From NCBI GenBank assembly GCA_964462595.1, contig CAYWXM010000009.1, positions 1 through 23,804 on the forward strand: DNA of 23,804 nt, read 5' to 3'. This DNA is from SURF-21 sp964462595 (GTDB lineage: Bacteria > Actinomycetota > Geothermincolia > Geothermincolales > RBG-13-55-18). Both the position numbers and the translations under genes were made by a program. Positions 7,727 through 15,274 of this stretch are shown piece by piece. The notes under the pieces were generated by a model that saw nothing but the letters and a program-made list of their open reading frames with translations, made no database searches and had not been told where the DNA came from. Every line of letters starts with the position of its first letter. The first letter of the stretch is position 1.

Positions 7727-9523
7727 TTGCTCTTCTTCTCAGATCTCCAGGAACGCAAGGTTTTCGACATTGCAGGTCGTTTGACTGGGAAACTGCACGA
7801 TATAGGGGTAGGCCTCTCGGGGAACCTTCCGCAGAGCGAATTCATGATAATATCGCGCACCCGTAGAGGCCGCAGGGAGACGGTAACCGTGCCCTGGGAA
7901 TGGGTGTCTTCTCTGCAATCCGGCAGGGTGAGGCTGGAGTATGCACGCGAGGAGGTGTGGGGTTGCGAATACCGGCAGCCCGGCCTGCTGCTGGGGCGAA
8001 ACCTCCTCGATCGCCAGATCGTCGACCTGCACGGCAACAAAGTCGTGCGGGTGAACGACCTCCGCCTGGCCGAGTTCGATTCCTACCTGCGCCTGACCGG
8101 AGTGGATGTAAGCCAACGCGCCCTCTTGAGACGCCTGGGCCTGGAAAAGACGGTGGGAAGGTTTCTGCGCCTTCTTGGCGCTGACCTCCCGGAGAAGACG
8201 ATACCGTGGAACTTCGTGGCGCCGCTGGAGGTACAGCACCCCGATCTCAAGCTGACGGTCACGGAGTCGCAGTTGGTCGACCTGCATCCGACCGATATCG
8301 CCGATATCATCGAACAGATGGAGCCCCAGTATCGCGAAAAGCTCCTCGACCTTCTAGGGGCTTTTACGGCAGCCGAATCGCTCTCGGAGATAGAACCGGC
8401 TAAACAGGTGGACGTCATAGAGGATCTCTCTGAGACCAGGGTCTCCAACCTGCTTGAGATCATGCCACCCGACGAGGCCACGGATATTCTTGCTCTGCTC
8501 CCGAGAGACAAGGCGGAGAGGCTTCTCAACATTATGGGGGTCAGGGAAGCGGGCGTTATAAGGGAACTTCTGGGATACGAGGAGGATACGGCGGGCGGGC
8601 GCATGACGCCCGAGTTTCTCTCCATCCCCAGCTCCTTTTCCGCCCGGGAGACCCTGCGATACCTGCGCGAAAAGGCACCCGACGCGGAAACCTTGTATTA
8701 CGTCTACGTCGAGGATAGCGAGGGGCGCCTGAAGGGTGTAGTCTCTCTGCGCGACTTGCTGAGATCTCCACAGGAAGAAAAGGTGGAGGATTTCATGCGC
8801 CGCGACGTCATCGCGGCAAACGTAAACGAGGATCAGGAGACGGTAGCCGCTACCATGAGCCGCTATAATTTCCTTGCCTTGCCCGTAGTAGATGACATCA
8901 ACTCCATCAAGGGCATCATCACCGTCGACGATATGATAGACGTCATCCGGGAGGAGGCCATCGAGGATCTCTCGCATCTCGGCGGCCTGGAGCTGGTCGA
9001 GCCGGGGGCATCACCTTCGTTGCGGACAAGGATCCCCTCCATCTCTATCACACTGCTTGGCGGACTGGCTGCGGCCCTGCTTATCTCGGCTTTCGAAAAC
9101 CGCCTCGTCCCCCTGATCTCACTGGTCTTCTTTATCCCCCTGGTTCTCAGGGCGGCACAGGACATAGGGATAGTATCCCAGGCCGTGGTGCTGGAAGAGA
9201 TCGGCGGCAAGGATCCGGGGGGAAGGGAAATAATCCTGCTCGCCTGGAAAGAGACGCGAGTCGTTCTTTTGATATCTCTGGGGCTCGCGTTCCTGGGAGG
9301 CCTGGTTGCCGCGTTCTGGGAAGACTACGCGCTTCTCGGCCTTACCATCGGCGTCACCCTTTTTATCACCGTTGTCCTGGGAAGCGTCATCGGTATCGCC
9401 CTACCCCTTATCTCCAGCCGCATCAAGGGCGAGCTGCGCTACACGCAGGCTCGTTTCTCCACGCTTTTCATCGCCATCGCGGCTCTCGCCATCTATCTCG
9501 GCATGGCCACGGCCCTGCTGTAA
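7727..9523 (+). CDS. MgtE-like membrane protein with PRC-barrel and CBS domains
   Basis: Numbering from TTG 7727 (598 residues). Two PRC-barrel-like modules (about 2-75 and 90-170) precede an MgtE_N helical domain (about 180-280, with DLHPTDIADIIEQM and MPPDEATDILALLP), a CBS pair (about 290-410) and a five-helix membrane domain (about 435-598). This is the plan of MgtE Mg2+ channels. However, the membrane part is divergent: RAAQDIGIVSQ stands where GNAGTQS-type residues are expected, and the last helix FSTLFIAIAA has no acidic residue where MgtE has its conserved pore Asp. Transport of Mg2+ is therefore uncertain. Start: GGGAGGTG at 7716-7723 precedes TTG 7727, which also coincides with the usual PRC start (LFFSDL). 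The frame stays open to TTG 7646, which has no ribosome site. Confidence 0.8.
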   Translation: MLFFSDLQERKVFDIAGRLTGKLHDIGVGLSGNLPQSEFMIISRTRRGRRETVTVPWEWVSSLQSGRVRLEYAREEVWGCEYRQPGLLLGRNLLDRQIVDLHGNKVVRVNDLRLAEFDSYLRLTGVDVSQRALLRRLGLEKTVGRFLRLLGADLPEKTIPWNFVAPLEVQHPDLKLTVTESQLVDLHPTDIADIIEQMEPQYREKLLDLLGAFTAAESLSEIEPAKQVDVIEDLSETRVSNLLEIMPPDEATDILALLPRDKAERLLNIMGVREAGVIRELLGYEEDTAGGRMTPEFLSIPSSFSARETLRYLREKAPDAETLYYVYVEDSEGRLKGVVSLRDLLRSPQEEKVEDFMRRDVIAANVNEDQETVAATMSRYNFLALPVVDDINSIKGIITVDDMIDVIREEAIEDLSHLGGLELVEPGASPSLRTRIPSISITLLGGLAAALLISAFENRLVPLISLVFFIPLVLRAAQDIGIVSQAVVLEEIGGKDPGGREIILLAWKETRVVLLISLGLAFLGGLVAAFWEDYALLGLTIGVTLFITVVLGSVIGIALPLISSRIKGELRYTQARFSTLFIAIAALAIYLGMATALL

Positions 9524-9586
9524 GATCCCCGCCTCTTTTCTGGTGCCGAGACTTTCGCAAACGCCTGGCGCGGTAGCTCAAAGCTG

Positions 9587-9616
9587 GTGACCTAGCACGT
9601 CATCATCTGCTAAACT
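9587..9616 (+). promoter_or_regulatory. Candidate extended -10 promoter for a leaderless mRNA
   Basis: TGC-TAAACT (9608-9616) is an extended -10 box with GTGACC 18 nt upstream (9587-9592). The predicted transcription start falls at or within 2 nt of the ATG at 9625, and there is no Shine-Dalgarno sequence before that ATG. Confidence 0.45.
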
Positions 9617-9624
9617 CCTTTTTG

Positions 9625-11034
9625 ATGAAAGAGATAGGAAGGCCAGAGAGACCGGCGTATCCGGTGGCGAACGGAGCCCTCGGGCCCGAAGAGCGTCGCC
9701 TGGTCCTCGAAAAGAGGATCAGGGAGTTGCGCAGGAAGAAGCGCGCGGAACAGCGCAGGTCCAAAAGGCCCCTGCGTATAGCCCTGGCCTTGCTCCTGGC
9801 TCTCCTCATCCTGATTTCTATATCCTCGGGCATCTACGTTCTGGCATCGGGCGGCGAGGCCGGGGTCTACAACGCGTTTGAGATACCCGCCTCCAACCTG
9901 TCGAGCTTCGACAGCCTTATATTGGAGCAGGGCGAGGTCTCCGCGCCTGCCATCAGCGCCTCGGCCGCCATACTCGTCGACAACAAGACCGGGGACGTGC
10001 TTTACGAGGTCAATGCCGACCAGTCCCTCCCCATGGCGTCCACGACCAAGATAATGACCGCGCTGTTGGTCCTGGAGAACGCGCCCCTCGACGAGAACGC
10101 CACGGTGAGCGCTTATGCCGGCAACGTGGGGGAATCGTCGGCGTGGCTTGAGGCGGGAGAGATACTCACCGTCGAACAACTCTTGTATGCCCTTATGCTG
10201 CAATCGGCCAACGACGCAGCGGTGGTCCTTGCCGAACACGTAGGCGGATCGGAAGAAGCCTTCGTTGTGATGATGAACGACAGAGCGAGCGAGTTGGGCC
10301 TGCAGAATACCTCTTTCGCCAACCCCCACGGCCTGGACACGCAGGGCCACTACACCTCGGCCCGCGACCTGGCGGCAATAGCATCCCAGGCCATGGCCAT
10401 CCCGAAATTCAGGGAGGTCGTGACCACGGGATCCTACGAGATCCCCTGGCCCGGCCATCCCTACACACGCGTGATGGAAAACCACAACAAGTTCATCAAG
10501 CTTTATCCCGCTGCCACCGGCATCAAGACCGGGTACACGTACGGGGCGGGGAAATGCCTGGTCGCTTCGGCACAGAAGGACGGAAGAGAACTCATATCCG
10601 TCATCCTCAACGGCGGGGAGAGCTATTGGGATCAGACCATCTGCCTCATGGATTACGGGTTCGATGATTTTACCCTGGCCGAGTTCGCATACAGTGGCCA
10701 ACCTCTTGCAGAGGTCGAGGTTGGAGACCTTCCACGCCGCAAGGTAGATGCCGTCGGCTCCGGGGACATGGTCTTCACGGTGCGCAGGGACCGCCTCGCG
10801 AGCTACAGGAGCGCCAGCATCAATTGTCTGGAGTGGATTCCTTACCCGGTGAAAGCGGGTCAGGAAGTCGGCTACATGGTGATCGCTGAGGGGACCCCTC
10901 AGGAGTCGCGGGAAACGCTCGTAAGCGGTGAATACCGCAATACGCCGAACTTCCTGGTTCGTCTGTTGTCTTTTATATGGGCCGTTTTCGAGTCATGGTG
11001 GATGGTGATAAAGTGGCTCATACCGGGCCTGTGA
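9625..11034 (+). CDS. D-alanyl-D-alanine carboxypeptidase (serine peptidase family S11)
   Basis: A 469-residue penicillin-binding-protein-5-type enzyme that should trim the terminal D-Ala of peptidoglycan stem peptides outside the membrane. A basic cytoplasmic tail (1-50, rich in Arg and Lys) leads to a signal anchor (51-75). The peptidase domain follows with all three active-site motifs: S139-T-T-K142, S194-A-N196 and K301-T-G303. A C-terminal beta-rich domain (about 350-435) and a hydrophobic, Trp-rich segment (443-469) would add a second membrane contact. The long N-terminal basic tail is unusual for secreted PBP5 proteins but common in actinobacterial anchored forms. The start codon lacks a Shine-Dalgarno; a -10-like box 9 nt upstream suggests leaderless translation. 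The next gene, hpt, begins 30 bp downstream and is probably in the same transcript. Confidence 0.92.
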   Translation: MKEIGRPERPAYPVANGALGPEERRLVLEKRIRELRRKKRAEQRRSKRPLRIALALLLALLILISISSGIYVLASGGEAGVYNAFEIPASNLSSFDSLILEQGEVSAPAISASAAILVDNKTGDVLYEVNADQSLPMASTTKIMTALLVLENAPLDENATVSAYAGNVGESSAWLEAGEILTVEQLLYALMLQSANDAAVVLAEHVGGSEEAFVVMMNDRASELGLQNTSFANPHGLDTQGHYTSARDLAAIASQAMAIPKFREVVTTGSYEIPWPGHPYTRVMENHNKFIKLYPAATGIKTGYTYGAGKCLVASAQKDGRELISVILNGGESYWDQTICLMDYGFDDFTLAEFAYSGQPLAEVEVGDLPRRKVDAVGSGDMVFTVRRDRLASYRSASINCLEWIPYPVKAGQEVGYMVIAEGTPQESRETLVSGEYRNTPNFLVRLLSFIWAVFESWWMVIKWLIPGL

Positions 11035-11064
11035 TCCCGGAGGCGATTTGGGAGGGGAAGTGGC

Positions 11065-11616
11065 GTGCGGCCCGATCATATTAGCAGGATCGTGTTCACA
11101 GAGGAGGAGATATCTTTACGCGTACGCGAGTTGGGCGCGGAGATAACCGCCGACTTCATGCGAGAACCGGCCCAGGGCCTGACGCTTATCGGAATGCTCA
11201 AGGGAGGGTTTGTCTTCCTCTCCGACCTGATACGCCATATCGATCTCGACCTTAAAATCGATTTCATGGGCATCTCCAGTTACCGCGAATCAAGCCTGCA
11301 TTCCAGCGGAGTTCGCATTGTAAAGGACCTCTCGGACAGCATTTACGGCCGCCAGGTCCTCGTGGTGGAGGATATCATCGACACGGGTCTCACCATGAGT
11401 TACATACTTCGCAATCTGGGTGAGCGCGGCCCCGGGGGCCTCAAGATCTGTACCCTTCTGGACCGCAAGGTCAGGCGTATTACCCCGCTGCGCATCGATT
11501 ACAGCGGTTTCGAGGTGGGGGAGGATTACCTGGTCGGTTACGGCCTTGATTATCTTCAGAGATGGAGAAACCTGCGTTATATCTGTGCTATCGATGCTAC
11601 GGTTCGGGATATCTGA
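11065..11616 (+). CDS. hpt: Hypoxanthine phosphoribosyltransferase
   Basis: A 183-residue purine-salvage enzyme that converts hypoxanthine (and usually guanine) plus PRPP to IMP/GMP. The PRPP-binding loop VVEDIIDTGLT (100-110) is intact, the GMLKGG segment (43-48) supplies the pyrophosphate loop, and DRKVRR (133-138) with the late VGYGLDYLQRWRNL region (157-170) fit Hpt. Length is normal. The GTG start at 11065 has GGAGGGG 7 nt upstream. In many actinobacteria hpt sits with tilS and ftsH; here it follows a DD-carboxypeptidase instead. Confidence 0.95.
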   Translation: MRPDHISRIVFTEEEISLRVRELGAEITADFMREPAQGLTLIGMLKGGFVFLSDLIRHIDLDLKIDFMGISSYRESSLHSSGVRIVKDLSDSIYGRQVLVVEDIIDTGLTMSYILRNLGERGPGGLKICTLLDRKVRRITPLRIDYSGFEVGEDYLVGYGLDYLQRWRNLRYICAIDATVRDI

Positions 11617-11662
11617 AGCCCTTCTTTCATCGCAGCGGGCCATGGATGCCGGCCGTGAACTT

Positions 11663-11696
11663 CAGCCTTGCCTCGGGTAAAATAAAGGCAAGGCTG
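11663..11696. repeat. 10-bp perfect inverted repeat between hpt and the DUF151 gene
   Basis: CAGCCTTGCC (11663-11672) and GGCAAGGCTG (11687-11696) are exact reverse complements around a 14-nt AT-rich spacer. No T-run follows. The right arm ends one base before a TTGACA -35 box, so this could be an operator or a Rho-independent-like stop without a U tract. Confidence 0.75.
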
Positions 11697-11697
11697 A

Positions 11698-11726
11698 TTG
11701 ACATGCGCCAAGGGGTACTATAGTTT
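11698..11726 (+). promoter_or_regulatory. Promoter of the DUF151 gene
   Basis: A consensus TTGACA (11698-11703) is followed by TATAGT after 15 nt (11719-11724) or TAGTTT after 17 nt (11721-11726). It is the strongest -35 box in the window and lies about 30 nt before the ribosome site of the DUF151 gene. Confidence 0.6.
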
Positions 11727-11755
11727 AGCCTTGAAACGAGAGGGGTGTGATGTTC

Positions 11756-12226
11756 ATGGTCGAGCTGACACTGATAGGAGTGCGGGTAGAGCTCCCCGCG
11801 AATCAACCTATTGTGCTGCTCAAGGAAAAAACAGGCGACCGCTTCCTGCCGATCTGGATCGGCGCTTTCGAAGCGACGGCCATTGCGTTTGCCCTGCAGG
11901 GGATAGAGACGGCCCGGCCGATGACACATGACCTCATGAAGAACATCATGGACCAGCTCGGCATAACCATGAAAAAGGTCGTCATATCGGATCTGCGCGA
12001 GGGGACCTTTTACGCGGACATCACCATCGACTACGGGGGCAAGCCCTTCAAGATAGACGCCAGGCCGAGCGACGCAATCGCGCTTGCGGTACGCACCGGC
12101 GTCTCGATATTCTCGGACGAGCACGTCCTCAACGAGGCCAGCGTGTTCATCCAGACCGAGGATGAGGACGAGATAGAGCGCTTCCGCGATTTCCTCAAGG
12201 ATGCCAAGCCAGAGGATTTCATGTAG
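11756..12226 (+). CDS. Bifunctional nuclease family protein (DUF151, Rv1829-type)
   Basis: About 156 residues. The family signature is clear: VELTLIGVRVELPANQPIVL at the N-terminus, GDRFLPIWIGAFEATAIA, RPMTHDLM, LREGTFYADITI and ARPSDAIALAVRTGVSIF, closing with the acidic DEDEIERFRDFL tail. Members are annotated as bifunctional nucleases acting on DNA and RNA from work on a plant homologue; the bacterial role is poorly known. In mycobacteria it lies beside the FHA and MerR genes; here four genes have been placed between. Start: ATG 11756 matches homologue N-termini; ATG 11750 and GTG 11747 are in-frame alternatives closer to the GAGAGGGG site. Confidence 0.88.
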   Translation: MVELTLIGVRVELPANQPIVLLKEKTGDRFLPIWIGAFEATAIAFALQGIETARPMTHDLMKNIMDQLGITMKKVVISDLREGTFYADITIDYGGKPFKIDARPSDAIALAVRTGVSIFSDEHVLNEASVFIQTEDEDEIERFRDFLKDAKPEDFM

Positions 12227-12376
12227 GGCATTACTGCCGCAAACGCAAATTCCGACCTAACGTGCACATCTTTCTGCGCTTCTCCATAATACGGCGTGCT
12301 TCGGGATATAGATACCGGCATACAAGTACGATACTATTCTTGGTGACGGGTTCAGGCAGGAGAAAGGCCTTGTCCA

Positions 12377-13429
12377 TTGCTGGAACGACTCAAAGCCCTT
12401 GAAAAGGCGGTACTGCTCCTTTGCACGATCATAGCGATCGGTGTAGCCGGCTACATGCTGATAGAGGGGGGGAGCTTCCTGGACTCGTTGTACATGGTGA
12501 TTATCACCATTACGACCATCGGTTACGGGGAAGTCTTTCCGCTCGGCATCGGGGGAGAGATATTCACCCTTTTCCTGATCATAGCGGGCGTGGGCACTGT
12601 AGGCTATACGCTGGTCAGTGCTGTGGAATTCATGATCGAAAACAGCCTTTCCGGCATGATGGGGAGGAGAAAGATGCGCAGAGAAATAGAGTCCATGGTC
12701 GGCCACTACATCCTTTGCGGCTACGGAAGAGTCGGCCAGCATATAGCCGACGACCTCAAAGCCGCAGGCGCGAGATTCATAATCATCGAGCGGGATGCGA
12801 ACAGCGCTGAAAAAGCAAGTAAAATGGGGTTCCCGGTCATCAAGGATGACGCCACCAACGACGAAACCCTCAGGGAAGCGGGGATAGAGAACGCCAAGGG
12901 CCTGGTATCCGCCCTGTCCAGCGATGCAGAGAACCTATACATAACCCTGACCTCCAGGGAGCTTTGCCCGCACCTGTTTATCGTCAGCCGCTGCGACTCG
13001 GAAGAATCCGAGCCCAAGCTCAGGCGTGCTGGCGCCGACAGGGTTATATCGCCTCACTCCATAGGAGGAAGGCGCATGGCGGCCATGCTCCTCAAGCCCA
13101 CGGTATGGGACTACCTGGATCTGGTAACCAGGGGACAGTACATCGAGTTCAACATAGAGAACCTCGAGTGGCGAATCGACGACGTGGAGGTCCAGCCAAA
13201 TTCCTACCTGGATGGCAAATCCATAGACGAGGCCAAGATCTACTCCCTGTCGGGAGCGCTCGTCCTCGCGGTTAAGAAAAGGGGGCTGGGCTTCAACACC
13301 AGGCCCTCCAAAGACACGCGGCTCGATCCGGGGGATTACATAGTCGCCATCGGCACCGTCGAGCAGCTCGCCAAGCTGGAACAAGTGGCCACCTCGAAAG
13401 CCTGGTCTCAAGGCGGACGCTATACTTAA
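12377..13429 (+). CDS. Two-helix potassium channel with RCK (TrkA) domain
   Basis: A 350-residue inner-membrane K+ channel of the MthK/Kch type. Two transmembrane helices (about 10-30 and 60-88) flank a pore loop with the selectivity filter TTIGYG (46-51). The cytoplasmic part starts with a Rossmann-fold RCK domain (YILCGYGRVGQ, 111-121; acidic E at the end of the second strand in IIIERD) and ends with a TrkA-C domain (about 265-345). RCK domains gate the pore through nucleotides or Ca2+ in known channels. The start is a TTG at 12377 with a modest AAAGG 9 nt upstream; no in-frame ATG fits. No partner Trk subunit is present, and the fused pore means none is needed. Confidence 0.92.
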   Translation: MLERLKALEKAVLLLCTIIAIGVAGYMLIEGGSFLDSLYMVIITITTIGYGEVFPLGIGGEIFTLFLIIAGVGTVGYTLVSAVEFMIENSLSGMMGRRKMRREIESMVGHYILCGYGRVGQHIADDLKAAGARFIIIERDANSAEKASKMGFPVIKDDATNDETLREAGIENAKGLVSALSSDAENLYITLTSRELCPHLFIVSRCDSEESEPKLRRAGADRVISPHSIGGRRMAAMLLKPTVWDYLDLVTRGQYIEFNIENLEWRIDDVEVQPNSYLDGKSIDEAKIYSLSGALVLAVKKRGLGFNTRPSKDTRLDPGDYIVAIGTVEQLAKLEQVATSKAWSQGGRYT

Positions 13430-13531
13430 CAACGAGTCTTTCTCTATACCTCATATATACTGTCTCGTGGTAAAGCTGTGCTTAATATATAAGTATTTTG
13501 CTATTATTATCTTTGGAGGAGACAAGGACAG

Positions 13532-13549
13532 ATGTCGAAGTGGTGGTAA
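13532..13549 (+). CDS. Five-codon leader ORF (MSKWW) ahead of the RlpA-like gene
   Basis: A strong GGAGGA (13515-13520) has no partner in the frame of the downstream gene. The first ATG after it, at 13532, opens a frame that reads M-S-K-W-W and stops at TAA 13547-13549, one base before the ATG of the RlpA-like gene at 13551. The second AAGGA at 13524-13528 is closer. This geometry would suit translational coupling. Expression is unproven. Confidence 0.35.
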   Translation: MSKWW

Positions 13550-13550
13550 T

Positions 13551-14570
13551 ATGCGATTCATGAACTGTGTGCGGTTTGCGGTTTTTTCTGCGCTCACACT
13601 CGCCTTAATATGCCTTTTGAACCTGAACTACGCCGTGGCGCAGGGGGACAGTTCGGCCCTCAGCGACGAGGCGGAACGTCTTACCTTCGAGATACTTGAG
13701 CTCAAGGCGCGACTGCGCGAGGCTCAGAACAATCGCGATGCCATGCTTGCGGAACTTACGCATCTTGATTCCGAGATAAACAGTTCGGAAGTGGAGATGG
13801 ACGAGCTCACAAAGGATCTCGAGGAATGTCAACAGGCCTACAACAGCTCGTTGAGATCGATCTACAAGCGCGGGGAAGTCGGAGAACTCGAGGTGCTCCT
13901 CGAGTCAAAGGAACTGGAGGATATGTGGGAAGACAGCGCCTACTTCGACCGCATATTGCAGTCGGAGATAGGGACTATCGATCAGCTGAAAGCCAAGATG
14001 CTGGAGGTCGACCTGAAGAAGCGGGACCTCAGGGATCGCTATGCCAGGCGCCAGCGAGTGGCGGAAACGCTTGACCCGGCTCTGCTGGAGAGCCGGATAG
14101 CGGATTTGCAGTCCCGCCTCAACGAGGTCAACTCCAGCCTGCGGGTTATAAACGGCGGTGGTTCAGAGCAAAGCCAGCCATCTCCAGATCCGCCACAGGA
14201 TTGGACGGTGCCGGAACCGGGAAGGCTCCTGGACAGGGTGCCCTCCATGCCTCCGCTGTCCGATTTCGACCGTACCGGAATTGCCTATTCAGGCTATACG
14301 ACCAGCTACGGCGCGGATTTCCACGGCAGATCCACCGCCAGCGGAGTCATCTATAACATGTACGACTTCACCTGCGCCCATCGCACGCTTCCATTCGGCA
14401 CATGGCTTCTGGTCACCTTCCAGGGCAGGCAGACGATAGTGCAGGTCAACGACCGTGGCCCTTTCGTTCCGGGCCGCGTGCTGGACCTTTCTTACGGATC
14501 CGCACAGAGTATCGGCCTCTCTGGCGTGCAATGGACGGAGTTCGAGATATTGATCCCAAGGGGCGATTGA
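13551..14570 (+). CDS. Secreted coiled-coil protein with RlpA-like double-psi beta-barrel domain
   Basis: A 339-residue exported protein. Residues 1-30 are a signal peptide ending AVA before Q31. Residues 36-200 form a long coiled coil whose RSIYKRGEVGELEVLLESK stretch (102-120) followed by YFDRILQSEIG (131-141) closely follows the pattern of the N-terminal domain of CwlO/PcsB-type hydrolases. A Pro/Ser-rich linker (205-235) leads to an RlpA-type double-psi barrel (241-339) with TASG (262-265), AHRTLPFGT (276-284), NDRGPF (300-305) and GRVLDLS (308-314). RlpA proteins are septal lytic transglycosylases. The combination suggests a cell-wall hydrolase. Start: ATG 13551 begins the signal peptide; an upstream GTG at 13467 would add residues unlike a signal peptide. 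Whether it has enzymatic activity is open. Confidence 0.82.
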   Translation: MRFMNCVRFAVFSALTLALICLLNLNYAVAQGDSSALSDEAERLTFEILELKARLREAQNNRDAMLAELTHLDSEINSSEVEMDELTKDLEECQQAYNSSLRSIYKRGEVGELEVLLESKELEDMWEDSAYFDRILQSEIGTIDQLKAKMLEVDLKKRDLRDRYARRQRVAETLDPALLESRIADLQSRLNEVNSSLRVINGGGSEQSQPSPDPPQDWTVPEPGRLLDRVPSMPPLSDFDRTGIAYSGYTTSYGADFHGRSTASGVIYNMYDFTCAHRTLPFGTWLLVTFQGRQTIVQVNDRGPFVPGRVLDLSYGSAQSIGLSGVQWTEFEILIPRGD

Positions 14571-14593
14571 TTATCTTCTAGGTTAGGTGGGTC

Positions 14594-14986
14594 TTGACGA
14601 CTGAATTCAATGAATCCCTGGTGGCGGGGAAAGAGCACAGGCGTTGGGACGAGGTACGCTTCGCCCATCGCAGCGAGCAGGAGTTTGCGCGCCTGCTGGA
14701 TTTTTACGATATCAAGTGGTTTTACGAACCGGTTAGTTTCGATATCGAATGGGACAAAAAGGGCGCTCCCGTTTCAAAATTCACTCCCGATTTCTATCTT
14801 CCCGAATACGACCTTTTCATCGAGATCACGACCATGAACCAGAAGCTGGTTACGAGGAAGAACCGCAAGATCAGACGCCTGGGAGAACTATACCCTGAAG
14901 TCAAGTGCAAGATATTCTACCGCAAGGACTATCAACACCTGCTCTTCAAGTACGACATCAATCTCGATGAACGACCCGTTTCTTAG
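14594..14986 (+). CDS. Small protein resembling PD-(D/E)xK nucleases
   Basis: A 130-residue soluble protein. After a conserved-looking helix with RSEQEFARLLDFY (26-38) comes TPDFYLPEYDLFIEIT (64-79), the arrangement of a PD-(D/E)xK nuclease core: E30, P65-D66 and E77-x-T79. The normal Lys of the last motif is Thr; K84 or K89 just after could substitute. The C-terminal KIFYRKDYQHLLFKY is typical of small restriction-like folds. No signal peptide or membrane segment. It starts with TTG at 14594, 23 bp after the RlpA-like gene, with GGTGG close upstream. Function is unknown; a nuclease-fold assignment is inference from this short motif pattern. Confidence 0.65.
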   Translation: MTTEFNESLVAGKEHRRWDEVRFAHRSEQEFARLLDFYDIKWFYEPVSFDIEWDKKGAPVSKFTPDFYLPEYDLFIEITTMNQKLVTRKNRKIRRLGELYPEVKCKIFYRKDYQHLLFKYDINLDERPVS

Positions 14987-15274
14987 CCGGGTATATATAG
15001 GATGCCCCCCCATTGCCCCGGTCAAGCCGTATCGCCGCCGGGGCCTCCCCGCTGGAGACCGCAAGGTGGTATTGTCGCGTTCGTTGCCTAAATCGTCCGT
15101 CTTCTGGAATACTGGTAAATGGCCCAGCGAGGACTTGTGGCCGGAAAGGATGTAAAACCCGGCCACACGGAAGCGCGTTACGGGCCAGGTCGGGGTAGGG
15201 TACGGGGCACATGCCCCCAGGCTCATGCGGGTTCTAGCAACAGCGTTAAGCGCCTATTTTCCCGGGAGGGCTGA
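14987..15274. other. Intergenic stretch with several perfect stems
   Basis: These 288 bp encode no protein I can support. They contain GCCCCGG/CCGGGGC (15015-15021 and 15038-15044), TGTGGCCGG/CCGGCCACA (15136-15144 and 15159-15167) and GGGGCA/TGCCCC (15204-15209 and 15212-15217). No known riboswitch, SRP, RNase P or tmRNA signature was recognised. Confidence 0.55.
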
